DNA of 20,486 nucleotides from CAZFIO01 sp964519585 (GTDB lineage Bacteria; Bacillota; Clostridia; Tissierellales; Tissierellaceae), in assembly GCA_964519585.1 (NCBI GenBank), contig CAZFIO010000018.1:1-20486 (forward strand), given 5' to 3'. A model generated the notes under the pieces. That model saw only the letters and a list, made by a program, of their open reading frames with translations, made no database searches and was not told where the DNA came from. The position numbers and the translations under genes are program-made. This document shows, in pieces, positions 7,427 through 14,737 of this stretch; position 1 is the stretch's first letter; every line of letters starts with the position of its first letter.

Positions 7427-8366
7427 ATATATATTAAAAAGAGGTCTACAATCCTTTTTTACCCTTATTTTTGTAATTTCCATAGCCTTTATCCTCTTAA
7501 GATTTATGCCAGAAGAAGGTTATTTTGGGGATGACTATGAAAAACTGGATGAAAACCAGAAGGAGGCAATACTAGAAAACTTAGGGCTCAAGGATCCAAT
7601 ATATATTCAGTTGTTAAACTTTTATAAGCAGTTAATATCTGGTGACTTGGGTAAATCCATAAAATACAGGCCTGGAATACCTGTATATGAGATCCTTAGG
7701 CTAAAGATTCCCTACTCTGTGAAATTTGGTCTTTCGGCCATGGGAATTTCCTTAATAATCGGTATACCCATGGGTATCCTTATGGTTGCCTATAAGGATA
7801 GCATAATCGAAAGGCTGGGGATGGTGTATATACTTTTGGTAAACTCTATTCCAGCAGCTATTTATTTTATAATATTGCAAATTTATATTACTAGGGTCTT
7901 AAAACTACCCATACTTTTCTCTGAAGAAAATCCTATGTCCTGGATTCTGCCTGCCTTTTCCATGTCCCTAGGTGGGATAGGGTCCTATGCCATGTGGATG
8001 AGGAGGTATCTTATGGATGAGGTAAATAAGGATTATGCCCAGCTGGCTAGGGCCAAGGGTTTGACTAGGAGAGGGATAATGGTAAACCATCTTTTAAGAA
8101 ATGCCTTTGTACCTATGTCCCAGTATCTACCCAGTGGTATCCTGTTCACTATAGCTGGGTCTATATATATAGAATCACTCTACTCCATACCTGGTATGGG
8201 GGGGTTATTGGTGGAGGCCATACAGGGCCAGGATAATCCCTTGGTTCAAATTCTTGTGATTATTTATTCTTCTATTGGAATATTTGGACTCTTGCTGGGG
8301 GATATACTTATGGCTACACTGGATCCCAGAATTAAATTAGATTCAATGGCAGGTGGGGGTCAATGA
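7410..8366 (+). CDS. oppB: Peptide ABC transporter permease, DppB/OppB type
   Basis: This protein of about 318 residues forms half of the membrane channel of the peptide importer. It has an N-terminal helix after KYILKRGLQS, an external loop with the typical phrase LGLKDPIYIQLLNFYKQLISGDLGKS, further helices, and the EAA cytoplasmic loop (YAQLARAKGLTRRG) that contacts the ATPases. A late SIPGMGGLLVEAI segment is characteristic of OppB/DppB. The gene overlaps the binding-protein gene and is followed by a permease gene overlapping by ATGA. The start is uncertain: the frame can open at GTG 7410, but initiation at ATC 7419 would give M-LKYILKR, the usual beginning of this family, at correct spacing from the ribosome site. 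Symbol is by type; dppB is equally possible. Confidence 0.92.
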   Translation: MVPILKYILKRGLQSFFTLIFVISIAFILLRFMPEEGYFGDDYEKLDENQKEAILENLGLKDPIYIQLLNFYKQLISGDLGKSIKYRPGIPVYEILRLKIPYSVKFGLSAMGISLIIGIPMGILMVAYKDSIIERLGMVYILLVNSIPAAIYFIILQIYITRVLKLPILFSEENPMSWILPAFSMSLGGIGSYAMWMRRYLMDEVNKDYAQLARAKGLTRRGIMVNHLLRNAFVPMSQYLPSGILFTIAGSIYIESLYSIPGMGGLLVEAIQGQDNPLVQILVIIYSSIGIFGLLLGDILMATLDPRIKLDSMAGGGQ

Positions 8367-9343
8367 ATAAAAAAGTAGAAATTTTATCTGATTCTTTAAA
8401 TGAAAGTCTCTTTCAGTTTGCATCTCAAGAACATATGTCTGGATCCATGGTGGGGGGGAAAAGATATTCCTACTGGGCATCCACCATGAAAGCATTTCTT
8501 GAAAACAAGACTGCCTTATTTTTTTTATTGCTAATTCTCTTACTTACATTTTTTACTCTACTTCAGCCCTTTCTACCTAATCAAAAATTACCCGACAAAA
8601 TACATACTGACCCCTATAGCAATCTTCAACTAATTAATCAGGAGCCTTCTAGGGAGTTTGTATTTGGAACAAATTCCATAGGCCAAGACCTGTGGTCTAG
8701 AATATGGTCCGGTACAAGAACTTCCTTAATGATAGGAATTTTGGTAGGGATTTGGGATGCCTTAATTGGGATTATTATAGGTTCTATATGGGGTTATATA
8801 AGAAAACTAGATAGGATAATAACAGAGATTTACAATATATTGAACAATATACCCAACACAATAATCCTGGTCCTCCTCACCTATATTTTAAAGCCTAGTA
8901 TATCTACCTTGGTTTTCGCCATGTGTATCACTGGATGGTTAGGCATGGCAAGATTTATCAGGAATCAAATTATTATAATTAGGGATAGGGAGTACAATCT
9001 GGCTTCAAGGGCCTTGGGAACCCCATTATTACAGATAATTATTAAGAATATTTTGCCCTATCTTGTTTCAGTAATTATGCTAAGGATATCTTTAACTATA
9101 CCTGCGGCTATAGGGTCTGAGGTATTTTTAACCTATATTGGTTTGGGTCTACCCCTAGATAAACCTTCCTTGGGTAATCTAGTAAATGAGGGTAGGGGTG
9201 TAGTTATGTATAAGGGGCTCCGCTATCAACTCTTTTATCCTGCCTTGATTTTATCCCTTATAAGCATATCTTTTTTTATAATAGGAAATGCTTTTGCAGA
9301 TGCTGCTGACCCTAAAAATCATTTTTTGGGGGTAGGCAAATGA
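8363..9343 (+). CDS. oppC: Peptide ABC transporter permease, DppC/OppC type
   Basis: This 326-residue second membrane subunit has a soluble N-terminal segment of about 50 residues, a first helix (ALFFLLLILLLTFFTLL), the extracellular domain with EFVFGTNSIGQDLWSRIWSGTRTSL typical of OppC/DppC, and further helices. The EAA loop is REYNLASRALGTPLLQIIIKN, followed by SEVFLTYIGLGLP. The start codon overlaps the previous stop as ATGA (8363-8366), indicating translational coupling, and the 3' end overlaps the next gene in the same way. The call is firm as a peptide/nickel-class permease, and the operon context favours peptides. Confidence 0.93.
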   Translation: MNKKVEILSDSLNESLFQFASQEHMSGSMVGGKRYSYWASTMKAFLENKTALFFLLLILLLTFFTLLQPFLPNQKLPDKIHTDPYSNLQLINQEPSREFVFGTNSIGQDLWSRIWSGTRTSLMIGILVGIWDALIGIIIGSIWGYIRKLDRIITEIYNILNNIPNTIILVLLTYILKPSISTLVFAMCITGWLGMARFIRNQIIIIRDREYNLASRALGTPLLQIIIKNILPYLVSVIMLRISLTIPAAIGSEVFLTYIGLGLPLDKPSLGNLVNEGRGVVMYKGLRYQLFYPALILSLISISFFIIGNAFADAADPKNHFLGVGK

Positions 9344-10338
9344 AGGAAAAATACATTTTATCTATTAAAGACTTGGTGGTTAAGTTTAAGTTGAGAAGTC
9401 AAAGCTTAGATATAATAAAAGGCCTATCTTTGGGTGTTTTTTCAGGTGAGTGCTTGGCAATAGTTGGTGAGTCTGGGTCAGGTAAAACTGTCTTGTCAAA
9501 ATCTATAATGGGTCTTCTTGATAAAAATGGATGGATTGAGGGGGGCAGTATATTTTATAAGGGGGTGGATCTAGCCCTTTATAAGAAGGAAAAGGATTGG
9601 TTGAAAATCCGAGGTAAGGAAATATCTATGGTTTTCCAGGAGCCCATGTCTTCTCTTAACCCCTTAAAAACAGTTGGAAATCAAATAAAGGAATCTATAG
9701 TCCTGCATACTGACCTTAATGCTAGGGAATGTAAAAAGAAGGCTATAGAATTACTGAAGGAGGTGGGGATTCCTAATCCAGAGAAAAGATATAAGCACTA
9801 CCCCTATCAATTATCAGGTGGTATGAGACAAAGGGTGGCTATAGCTATAGCCATAGCATGTAGGCCCAAGCTTTTAATTTGTGATGAACCTACAACCTCT
9901 TTAGATGTAACTATACAAATACAAATTTTAGACCTGATTAAAAGTATTGCCAAAAAATACAATTTAACAATTATATATATAACTCATGATTTTGGTGTGG
10001 TTGCAAATATAGCTGACAGGGTGGCTGTAATGTATTCTGGTGATATTATTGAAATTGGGGGAGTGGAGGATATATTTTATAATGCTAGACATCCCTATAC
10101 CTGGTCACTCCTATCTTCCTTGCCTCAATTTATGGACTTAAATACTTATGTTTCAGATAAAGAAGAAACCAGGTCCTATGCTTTAAATATTGATTATATA
10201 AAAAAACCTAACTATTATTATGTAAGTCAAGGTCACAAGGTTAAGTCCTGGCTAATGGATCCTAGGGCTCCAAAAATAAACCCTCCCAGGTCTTTAAGGT
10301 TGCTGAATAAGCTTTCAAGGGGTGACAAGGATGGATAA
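9340..10338 (+). CDS. oppD: Peptide ABC transporter ATP-binding protein, OppD type
   Basis: This 332-residue cytosolic ATPase is one of two that power the importer. Walker A is GESGSGKT, the Q-loop region is MVFQEPMSSLNPL, the signature is LSGGMRQRV, Walker B is LLICDEP and the switch His is in ITHD. A C-terminal oligopeptide-type extension follows (HPYTWSLLSSLPQ). The tail HKVKSWLMDPRAPKINPP matches the Gram-positive OppD/AmiE pattern, which lacks the Cys cluster seen in many DppD proteins. The start overlaps the upstream stop as ATGA, and the 3' end overlaps the next ATPase gene by eight bases. Confidence 0.94.
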   Translation: MKEKYILSIKDLVVKFKLRSQSLDIIKGLSLGVFSGECLAIVGESGSGKTVLSKSIMGLLDKNGWIEGGSIFYKGVDLALYKKEKDWLKIRGKEISMVFQEPMSSLNPLKTVGNQIKESIVLHTDLNARECKKKAIELLKEVGIPNPEKRYKHYPYQLSGGMRQRVAIAIAIACRPKLLICDEPTTSLDVTIQIQILDLIKSIAKKYNLTIIYITHDFGVVANIADRVAVMYSGDIIEIGGVEDIFYNARHPYTWSLLSSLPQFMDLNTYVSDKEETRSYALNIDYIKKPNYYYVSQGHKVKSWLMDPRAPKINPPRSLRLLNKLSRGDKDG

Positions 10339-11248
10339 ATCCGAAAAGATTTTAGAAATAAAGGGGATTGATATAGAATATGGAAGAAGGGCAAGAAGGT
10401 TTAAAGCAGTAAACAATGTGTCTTTTGACATATTTAAGGGAGAGATATTTGCCTTGGTTGGTGAATCAGGCTCTGGGAAAACATCTATCGGAAGTGCCAT
10501 AATAAGGCTTAATGAATTATCTAAGGGACAGATATTTTTTCAGGGTAGGCTTATATCAGGCAAAATAGACAAGGATTTGAACCGTCAGGTCAATAAAAAT
10601 ATTCAGATGATATTTCAGGATCCAATATCCTCCTTAAATGAAAGGGCCAAAATCTCCTATATAGTTTCCGAAGGCCTGCATAATTTTAATAGAGAGCTTA
10701 AGAAAAATGAGATTAATTATAGGATAGATCAGGCTTTGTTGGATGTAGGTCTCTTGCCTGAACACGCCTCTAGGTTTCCCCATGAATTTTCAGGTGGTCA
10801 AAGGCAAAGAATAGGTATAGCAAGAGCCTTGATAATGGAACCTAAATTGATTATTGCAGATGAGCCTATATCTGCTTTGGATGCTACTATGAGGATGAAG
10901 GTTATAAATCTACTAATAGATTTACAAAGAACAAAGAATTTGACCTACTTATTTATTTCCCATGATTTATCTATGGTTAAAAATCTATCTAGTAGGATGG
11001 CAGTATTATACCAGGGGCATATAGTAGAGATGGGAGATACTAAAAAGATTTTTAATAACCCCTTACATCCCTATACTCAAATTTTAATTTCATCTATCCT
11101 AATACCTGATCCCTTAAGGAAGAGGAAAAAAGACCTTTTAAAAATTAATCCTCCTAAGGATTTCCCTGTAGCTTCTAAGAACCAAATATTGACTGAAGTG
11201 GAAACTAATCATTATGTTTTAATAGATAGGTCTATGCCATATAAATGA
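10331..11248 (+). CDS. oppF: Peptide ABC transporter ATP-binding protein, OppF type
   Basis: This 305-residue partner ATPase of OppD has Walker A GESGSGKT, Q-loop IFQDPISSLNERAKI, signature FSGGQRQRIG, Walker B LIIADEP, D-loop SALD and switch His in ISHD. The C-terminal HPYTQILISSILIPDP is the usual OppF oligopeptide tail. The start at ATG 10331 is chosen because AAGGGGTGA (10317-10325) lies just upstream; a GTG at 10322 falls inside that site. It is the last gene of the operon. No hairpin directly follows, so transcripts may run on to the terminator at 11599. Confidence 0.93.
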   Translation: MDKSEKILEIKGIDIEYGRRARRFKAVNNVSFDIFKGEIFALVGESGSGKTSIGSAIIRLNELSKGQIFFQGRLISGKIDKDLNRQVNKNIQMIFQDPISSLNERAKISYIVSEGLHNFNRELKKNEINYRIDQALLDVGLLPEHASRFPHEFSGGQRQRIGIARALIMEPKLIIADEPISALDATMRMKVINLLIDLQRTKNLTYLFISHDLSMVKNLSSRMAVLYQGHIVEMGDTKKIFNNPLHPYTQILISSILIPDPLRKRKKDLLKINPPKDFPVASKNQILTEVETNHYVLIDRSMPYK

Positions 11249-11259
11249 TCTCCAAATAG

Positions 11260-11288
11260 TTGAAAATTACAAAAAAACCATATATACT
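11260..11288 (+). promoter_or_regulatory. Sigma-A-type promoter of the decayed ABC exporter gene
   Basis: TTGAAA at 11260-11265 and TATACT at 11283-11288 are spaced by 17 bases, an excellent match. The only gene it could serve is the remnant starting at 11342, so it looks like a surviving promoter of a lost gene. Confidence 0.55.
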
Positions 11289-11341
11289 ATTCTTATGTCA
11301 AAATATGTTTTTATAAGCTTTTGTATTAGAGGAGTGGCATT

Positions 11342-11542
11342 TTGTTTAAGAAGTTTGTTAATTACTATGAAGCCTATTAGAATTTTTTTGTTGATATATT
11401 TTTTTGCCCTATTGATGAGGGACAGATATTGATTTATGACATAGATATTAGGAATGTGACGCTGGATTCCTTAAGGAGGTCAATAGGTATAGTTCAACAG
11501 GGTATATTTTTGTTTACAGGAACTATAGGGGATTTACTTTAA
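11342..11542 (+). pseudogene. Remnant of an ABC exporter (membrane-ATPase fusion) with large internal deletion
   Basis: A ribosome site AGAGGAG (11328-11334) precedes a TTG start at 11342. Translation gives (M)FKKFVNYYEAY, a TAG stop at 11378, then NFFVDIFFC, which resembles the first helix region of LmrA/MsbA-like exporters. In the same frame it passes straight into ATPase sequence: PIDEGQILIYDIDIRNVT, LDSLRRSIGIVQQ, GIFLFTGTIGDLL, then stop at 11540-11542. That block is the region between Walker A and the signature in such proteins (compare the family pattern EGxILIDGxDIRxVTLxSLR...IGxVxQxxFLFxGTI). The rest of the membrane domain and Walker A are gone (about 370 codons by comparison with a roughly 580-residue family), and so are the signature and Walker B. 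The 30 bases after the TAG remain in frame, so the internal deletion preserved the frame. Non-functional. What it exported is unknown. Confidence 0.75.
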
Positions 11543-11598
11543 CCTATATAATTCTCAGTTTTCTAATCTAAGTATGAGGAATTAATTTTCAAAACAAG

Positions 11599-11620
11599 GG
11601 CCCTTTGGGCCTGTTTTTTT
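11599..11620 (+). terminator. Rho-independent terminator after the exporter remnant
   Basis: GGCCC (11599-11603) pairs with GGGCC (11607-11611) around TTT, extendable by one G-T pair, with an eight-T run at 11613-11620. It can serve both the remnant and read-through from the peptide importer operon, which has no hairpin of its own. Confidence 0.75.
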
Positions 11621-11624
11621 CAAA

Positions 11625-11666
11625 TGTAACAATTATGTAAACTAAAATTAATAAGATTGTAACAAT
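11625..11666 (+). promoter_or_regulatory. 11-bp-phased TGTAAC direct repeats, candidate response-regulator operator
   Basis: TGTAAC occurs at 11625-11630, TGTAAA at 11636-11641 and TGTAAC at 11658-11663, with offsets of 11 and 22 bases. A weak fit (ATTAAT) fills the skipped position at 11647. The last copy overlaps the -35 of the following promoter and sits in a small palindrome, GATTGTAACAATC. Read on the other strand the units are GTTACA/TTTACA, similar to the PhoP box of Bacillus. OmpR-family regulators bind such 11-bp direct repeats, and one is encoded two genes downstream. Autoregulation is inferred. Confidence 0.45.
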
Positions 11667-11685
11667 CACTTATTAAATGTATAAT
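11657..11685 (+). promoter_or_regulatory. Sigma-A-type promoter of the deacetylase/two-component cluster
   Basis: TTGTAA at 11657-11662 and TATAAT at 11680-11685 are spaced by 17 bases, with a perfect -10. The transcript would start near 11692, giving a leader of about 30 bases. Confidence 0.65.
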
Positions 11686-11721
11686 AAAATTGTAGTATCG
11701 AAATCTAGGGAGTGAGCATAA

Positions 11722-12627
11722 GTGGGGACAAGCAAAAGAAGAGTTTTTATTTCAGTATTAATTATTGGACTTATATTAGTATCGGTGATGATAGTAAAGA
11801 ATTTTAGTTTTATATTTAACGATTTGGCTGAAGCAGTAAATGGGAAGTCAAGTAAAGAAAATATAGAAAGAAGACTAGCCAATGAAAGGTTTTTCAAGGA
11901 AAAGTTAGAAAGAGAAGTTAGTGAAAGAGAAAGACTAGAAAGGGAAAGGCTTGAGCAGGAAAGACTGGAAAGGGAAAGGCTTGAGCAGGAAAGATTGGAA
12001 AGGGAAAGGCAAGAGGAAGAAGAGAAGGGTATGAAAATTGCATATCTTACTTTTGATGATGGTCCTTCAAGGAAATCTACTCCAGCTATTTTAGATATAT
12101 TAAAAGAGTATGATATTAAGGCAACATTTTTTGTTGTGGGCAATATGGTGGAGAAGAATCCTGATATTTTACAAAGGGTCTTTGATGAAGGCCACCAAAT
12201 AGGTAACCATACCTATAGCCACAACTACAAGTATCTTTACTCTAAAAAGGAAAACTTTATGAATGATATTTATAAGACTGAAGACTTGATTAAGAGTGTG
12301 GTAGGTGAGGACTTTGACTCTCGTATCATAAGGTTTCCTGGTGGATCATTTGAGCCCTATAAGGACCCTATGAAGAAGGCTGTAGTTGAAGCTGGTTATA
12401 ACTATATAGACTGGAACGCCTTAAATGGGGATTCTGAAGGTGGCAGGAAGACAAAGGACCAATTGCTTGGAAGGCTAAAGGAAACCGCTGGAAGAAAGAG
12501 TCCTGCAGTGATTCTTATGCATGATATAGATTCCAAGGACACTACAGTTGAATTTTTAAAAAGTGGAATTGATTATTTAATAAAACAGGGATATGTGTTT
12601 AGGGTTTTGGACAAAGATTATAGATAG
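11722..12627 (+). CDS. Membrane-anchored polysaccharide (peptidoglycan) deacetylase, NodB domain
   Basis: This 301-residue protein probably removes N-acetyl groups from cell-wall glycan outside the membrane. It has a short basic N-terminus, one membrane helix at about residues 8-29, a charged coiled-coil or single-helix stalk at about 50-103, and a NodB domain at about 108-300. All five NodB motifs are visible: TFDDGPS (D112, D113), HTYSH (metal ligands H163, H167), RFPGGS, the DWNALNGDS segment and LMHD. These suggest an active metal-dependent enzyme. The start is GTG at 11722 with AGGGAG at 11707-11712. The stalk is encoded by a 30-base tandem repeat. The gene leads a cluster with a two-component system ten bases downstream, which hints at regulation by, or feedback to, an envelope signal. 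The substrate (GlcNAc or MurNAc) cannot be told. Confidence 0.9.
   Translation: MGTSKRRVFISVLIIGLILVSVMIVKNFSFIFNDLAEAVNGKSSKENIERRLANERFFKEKLEREVSERERLERERLEQERLERERLEQERLERERQEEEEKGMKIAYLTFDDGPSRKSTPAILDILKEYDIKATFFVVGNMVEKNPDILQRVFDEGHQIGNHTYSHNYKYLYSKKENFMNDIYKTEDLIKSVVGEDFDSRIIRFPGGSFEPYKDPMKKAVVEAGYNYIDWNALNGDSEGGRKTKDQLLGRLKETAGRKSPAVILMHDIDSKDTTVEFLKSGIDYLIKQGYVFRVLDKDYR
11929..12018 (+). repeat. 30-bp tandem repeat, three copies, inside the deacetylase stalk
   Basis: Three consecutive 30-base units start at 11929, 11959 and 11989. The first two differ by one base, and the third diverges toward its 3' end. Each encodes ERLERERLEQ or a variant (residues 70-99 of the deacetylase). The near-identity indicates recent in-frame duplication, so the stalk length may vary among strains. 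Confidence 0.9.
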
Positions 12628-12637
12628 GAGGGCCAGT

Positions 12638-13330
12638 GTGAATAAGATAATTTTGATTGTAGAAGATGAAGAATCCATAAGAAAATTTGTAAAGATCAAT
12701 CTTGAAAAGGCTGGATTTAAAGTTCTTGAGGCGGAGTCCGGTGAAGAGGGCATAGATATAGCCAGAAGTTCCTATGTTGATATTGCTGTCCTTGATATTA
12801 TGCTTCCAGGGATTGATGGTTTTGAAACCTGCAAGATTTTAAGAGATGAATTTCCCCACCTTGGAATAATTATGCTCACAGCAAAAAGTCAGGATGTAGA
12901 CAAGATTATGGGCTTAGAGTATGGGACAGATGATTATATGACCAAGCCTTTCAATCCTGTTGAACTTGTACTAAGGATAAAATCCTTGGTTAGGAGGCTG
13001 GATACAAATGAGCCTGAATTTGACTCAATCTTAGACCAGGGGACTTTTAAAATTGACAAGTATTCAAGGAAGTTTTTTAAAAATAACAAGGAAATGGACC
13101 TTACCCCAACTGAGTTTTCTATAATTAAATTATTTATGGAAAATCCGGGTAGGGCCTTCAAAAGAGATGAAATATTAAACTTTGTTTGGGGACATGACTT
13201 TGTTGGTGACTCTAAAATTGTAGATGTGAATATAAGACGTTTGCGGTCTAAAATTGAATCAGACCCAAGTAATCCGGTTTACATTGAGACAGTTTGGGGA
13301 CTTGGTTATCGCTGGGGGAATGAGGAATAA
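12638..13330 (+). CDS. Response regulator, OmpR/PhoB family
   Basis: This 230-residue cytosolic transcription factor is activated by phosphorylation. Its receiver domain (about 3-118) has the acidic cluster E9-D10-E11, phospho-acceptor D53 in VLDIMLPG, switch T81 in MLTAKS and K103 in TKPF. The C-terminal winged-helix DNA-binding domain (about 130-228) ends in the typical SKIVDVNIRRLRSKIE and VWGLGYRW. The start is GTG at 12638 with AGGAGG at 12626-12631, six bases upstream. The same frame is open further upstream but lacks a ribosome site there and overlaps the deacetylase gene. The kinase gene follows after six bases. Plausible targets are the phased repeats at 11625-11666. Confidence 0.95.
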   Translation: MNKIILIVEDEESIRKFVKINLEKAGFKVLEAESGEEGIDIARSSYVDIAVLDIMLPGIDGFETCKILRDEFPHLGIIMLTAKSQDVDKIMGLEYGTDDYMTKPFNPVELVLRIKSLVRRLDTNEPEFDSILDQGTFKIDKYSRKFFKNNKEMDLTPTEFSIIKLFMENPGRAFKRDEILNFVWGHDFVGDSKIVDVNIRRLRSKIESDPSNPVYIETVWGLGYRWGNEE

Positions 13331-13336
13331 TATAAA

Positions 13337-14737
13337 ATGAAAAAAAGTATAAAATCTAGGCTTACTTATAGTTTTATGTTGATTATTATTATCACTGTTC
13401 TTATTCTTTTAATGATATTATCCAATGTCATCAAGGACTACTACTATAAGAGTTTAGAGGGAGCCTTGCTTAATAAAATTGAATACTCTATGGACTTGTA
13501 TTCTAGGTATTATTCTACCTTTACTCTTGAGGATATACTGATAGATGATGTGGATATATTCGGTATAAACACTGATACCCAGATACAAATTCTTTCTTTA
13601 GATGGGAATGTTTTGATGGATTCCCTAGGTGTAAACCACTCTGGACCAATTAAGACTGGGGATGTACTTAAGCTGGGTTTGGAGGAAAGTAATATTTGGG
13701 TTGGAAATGTGCCCTATGATCATCATCCAGTTATGGCGACCTCTATGGAGCTTAAAAGCTATGGTGACCCTATAGGGATCGTAAGATTTATAACATCTTT
13801 GGAGGAAACCAATAGGGTTGTTAAAAAAATAAATTATCTTTTGACCAGCTTGGGGATTATGGTTATTTTTATTTCAGGTGTGGTTAGTGCTATTATAGCT
13901 GACTCTATTATTAAACCCCTGGTGGAGGTAACTAGTATTGCAGAAAAGATGGCTGGTGGCCAATTGAAAATAAGGAGTAAGATTAGTTTAAATGATGAGA
14001 TTGGTAGATTGTCAAATACATTGAACTATATGGCAGAAGAAATACTTAAAAGGGAGCAAATAAAGAATGATTTTATTTCATCTATATCCCATGAACTAAG
14101 GACCCCCTTAACCTCTATTAAGGGCTGGGCTATAACCCTGCAATCAGATGAAATAAGGGATGACCAGCTGGTTTTAGATGGTTTGAAGATTATAGAGGAA
14201 GAAAGTGATAGACTTTCCTTGATGGTTGAGGACTTATTGGATTTCTCCAGGTTTATTTCTGGTAGAATTAATTTAAATAAGGAATACTTTGATTTAAGGG
14301 AAGTTTTACAAATGATATCAAAGCAATATTTGCCTAGGACCAGGGACAAGGATTTGGACTTCTCACTAAATATTCATGAAGATATAAATATAATCCTGGG
14401 AGATGAGAATAGGATTAAACAGGTTCTGATAAATTTACTTGATAATGCTATAAAGTTTACTAAGGAAAAGGGAAAAATAAACCTATCTTCCTATAAACTT
14501 AATGATGAAATTGTAATAGAGGTTCAGGATACGGGTGTTGGTATTCCAAAAGAAGATCTACCCCATATAAAAGAAAAGTTTTATAAGGGTAAAAATAGTA
14601 TGTCCCATAGTGGCATAGGTTTATCAATTTGTGATGAAATCATAAGCCTTCATGAAGGTAGCTTTGTAATTGAATCAGTAGAAGATGAAGGGACTGTGGT
14701 TAAGGTCTTTTTGCCTCATAAGGAGGATTTGATATGA
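13337..14737 (+). CDS. Sensor histidine kinase, partner of the adjacent response regulator
   Basis: This 466-residue membrane kinase has helix 1 at about residues 10-31, an extracellular sensor region of about 130 residues (32-165) that looks like a single Cache/PAS-like fold, and helix 2 at about 167-188. The HAMP domain (IIKPLVEVTSIAEKM...DEIGRL) covers about 190-242. HisKA carries phospho-acceptor H252 in SHELRTP. The HATPase_c domain has N370 (LLDNAIKF), D398 (DTGVGIP) and the SGIGLSIC box. The architecture resembles WalK/PhoR-type kinases without the cytosolic PAS domain. The ligand is unknown. The stop overlaps the ATG of the lipoprotein gene as ATGA, which suggests that protein works with the kinase. 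Confidence 0.95.
   Translation: MKKSIKSRLTYSFMLIIIITVLILLMILSNVIKDYYYKSLEGALLNKIEYSMDLYSRYYSTFTLEDILIDDVDIFGINTDTQIQILSLDGNVLMDSLGVNHSGPIKTGDVLKLGLEESNIWVGNVPYDHHPVMATSMELKSYGDPIGIVRFITSLEETNRVVKKINYLLTSLGIMVIFISGVVSAIIADSIIKPLVEVTSIAEKMAGGQLKIRSKISLNDEIGRLSNTLNYMAEEILKREQIKNDFISSISHELRTPLTSIKGWAITLQSDEIRDDQLVLDGLKIIEEESDRLSLMVEDLLDFSRFISGRINLNKEYFDLREVLQMISKQYLPRTRDKDLDFSLNIHEDINIILGDENRIKQVLINLLDNAIKFTKEKGKINLSSYKLNDEIVIEVQDTGVGIPKEDLPHIKEKFYKGKNSMSHSGIGLSICDEIISLHEGSFVIESVEDEGTVVKVFLPHKEDLI

Noticed and set aside
11543..11598. Possible continuation of the exporter remnant after the stop at 11540
   Set aside because: None of the three frames gives recognisable ABC ATPase sequence (no LSGGQ or Walker B), so the 3' part is absent, not merely frameshifted.
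11673..12143. Minus-strand frame of 156 codons full of SLSLSSLSCSS
   Set aside because: It is the mirror of the deacetylase's E/R repeat and runs through the promoter; low complexity only.
12593..12637. Extended N-terminus of the response regulator
   Set aside because: The extension overlaps the deacetylase gene, has no ribosome site, and is not part of a receiver domain. GTG 12638 has AGGAGG at six bases.
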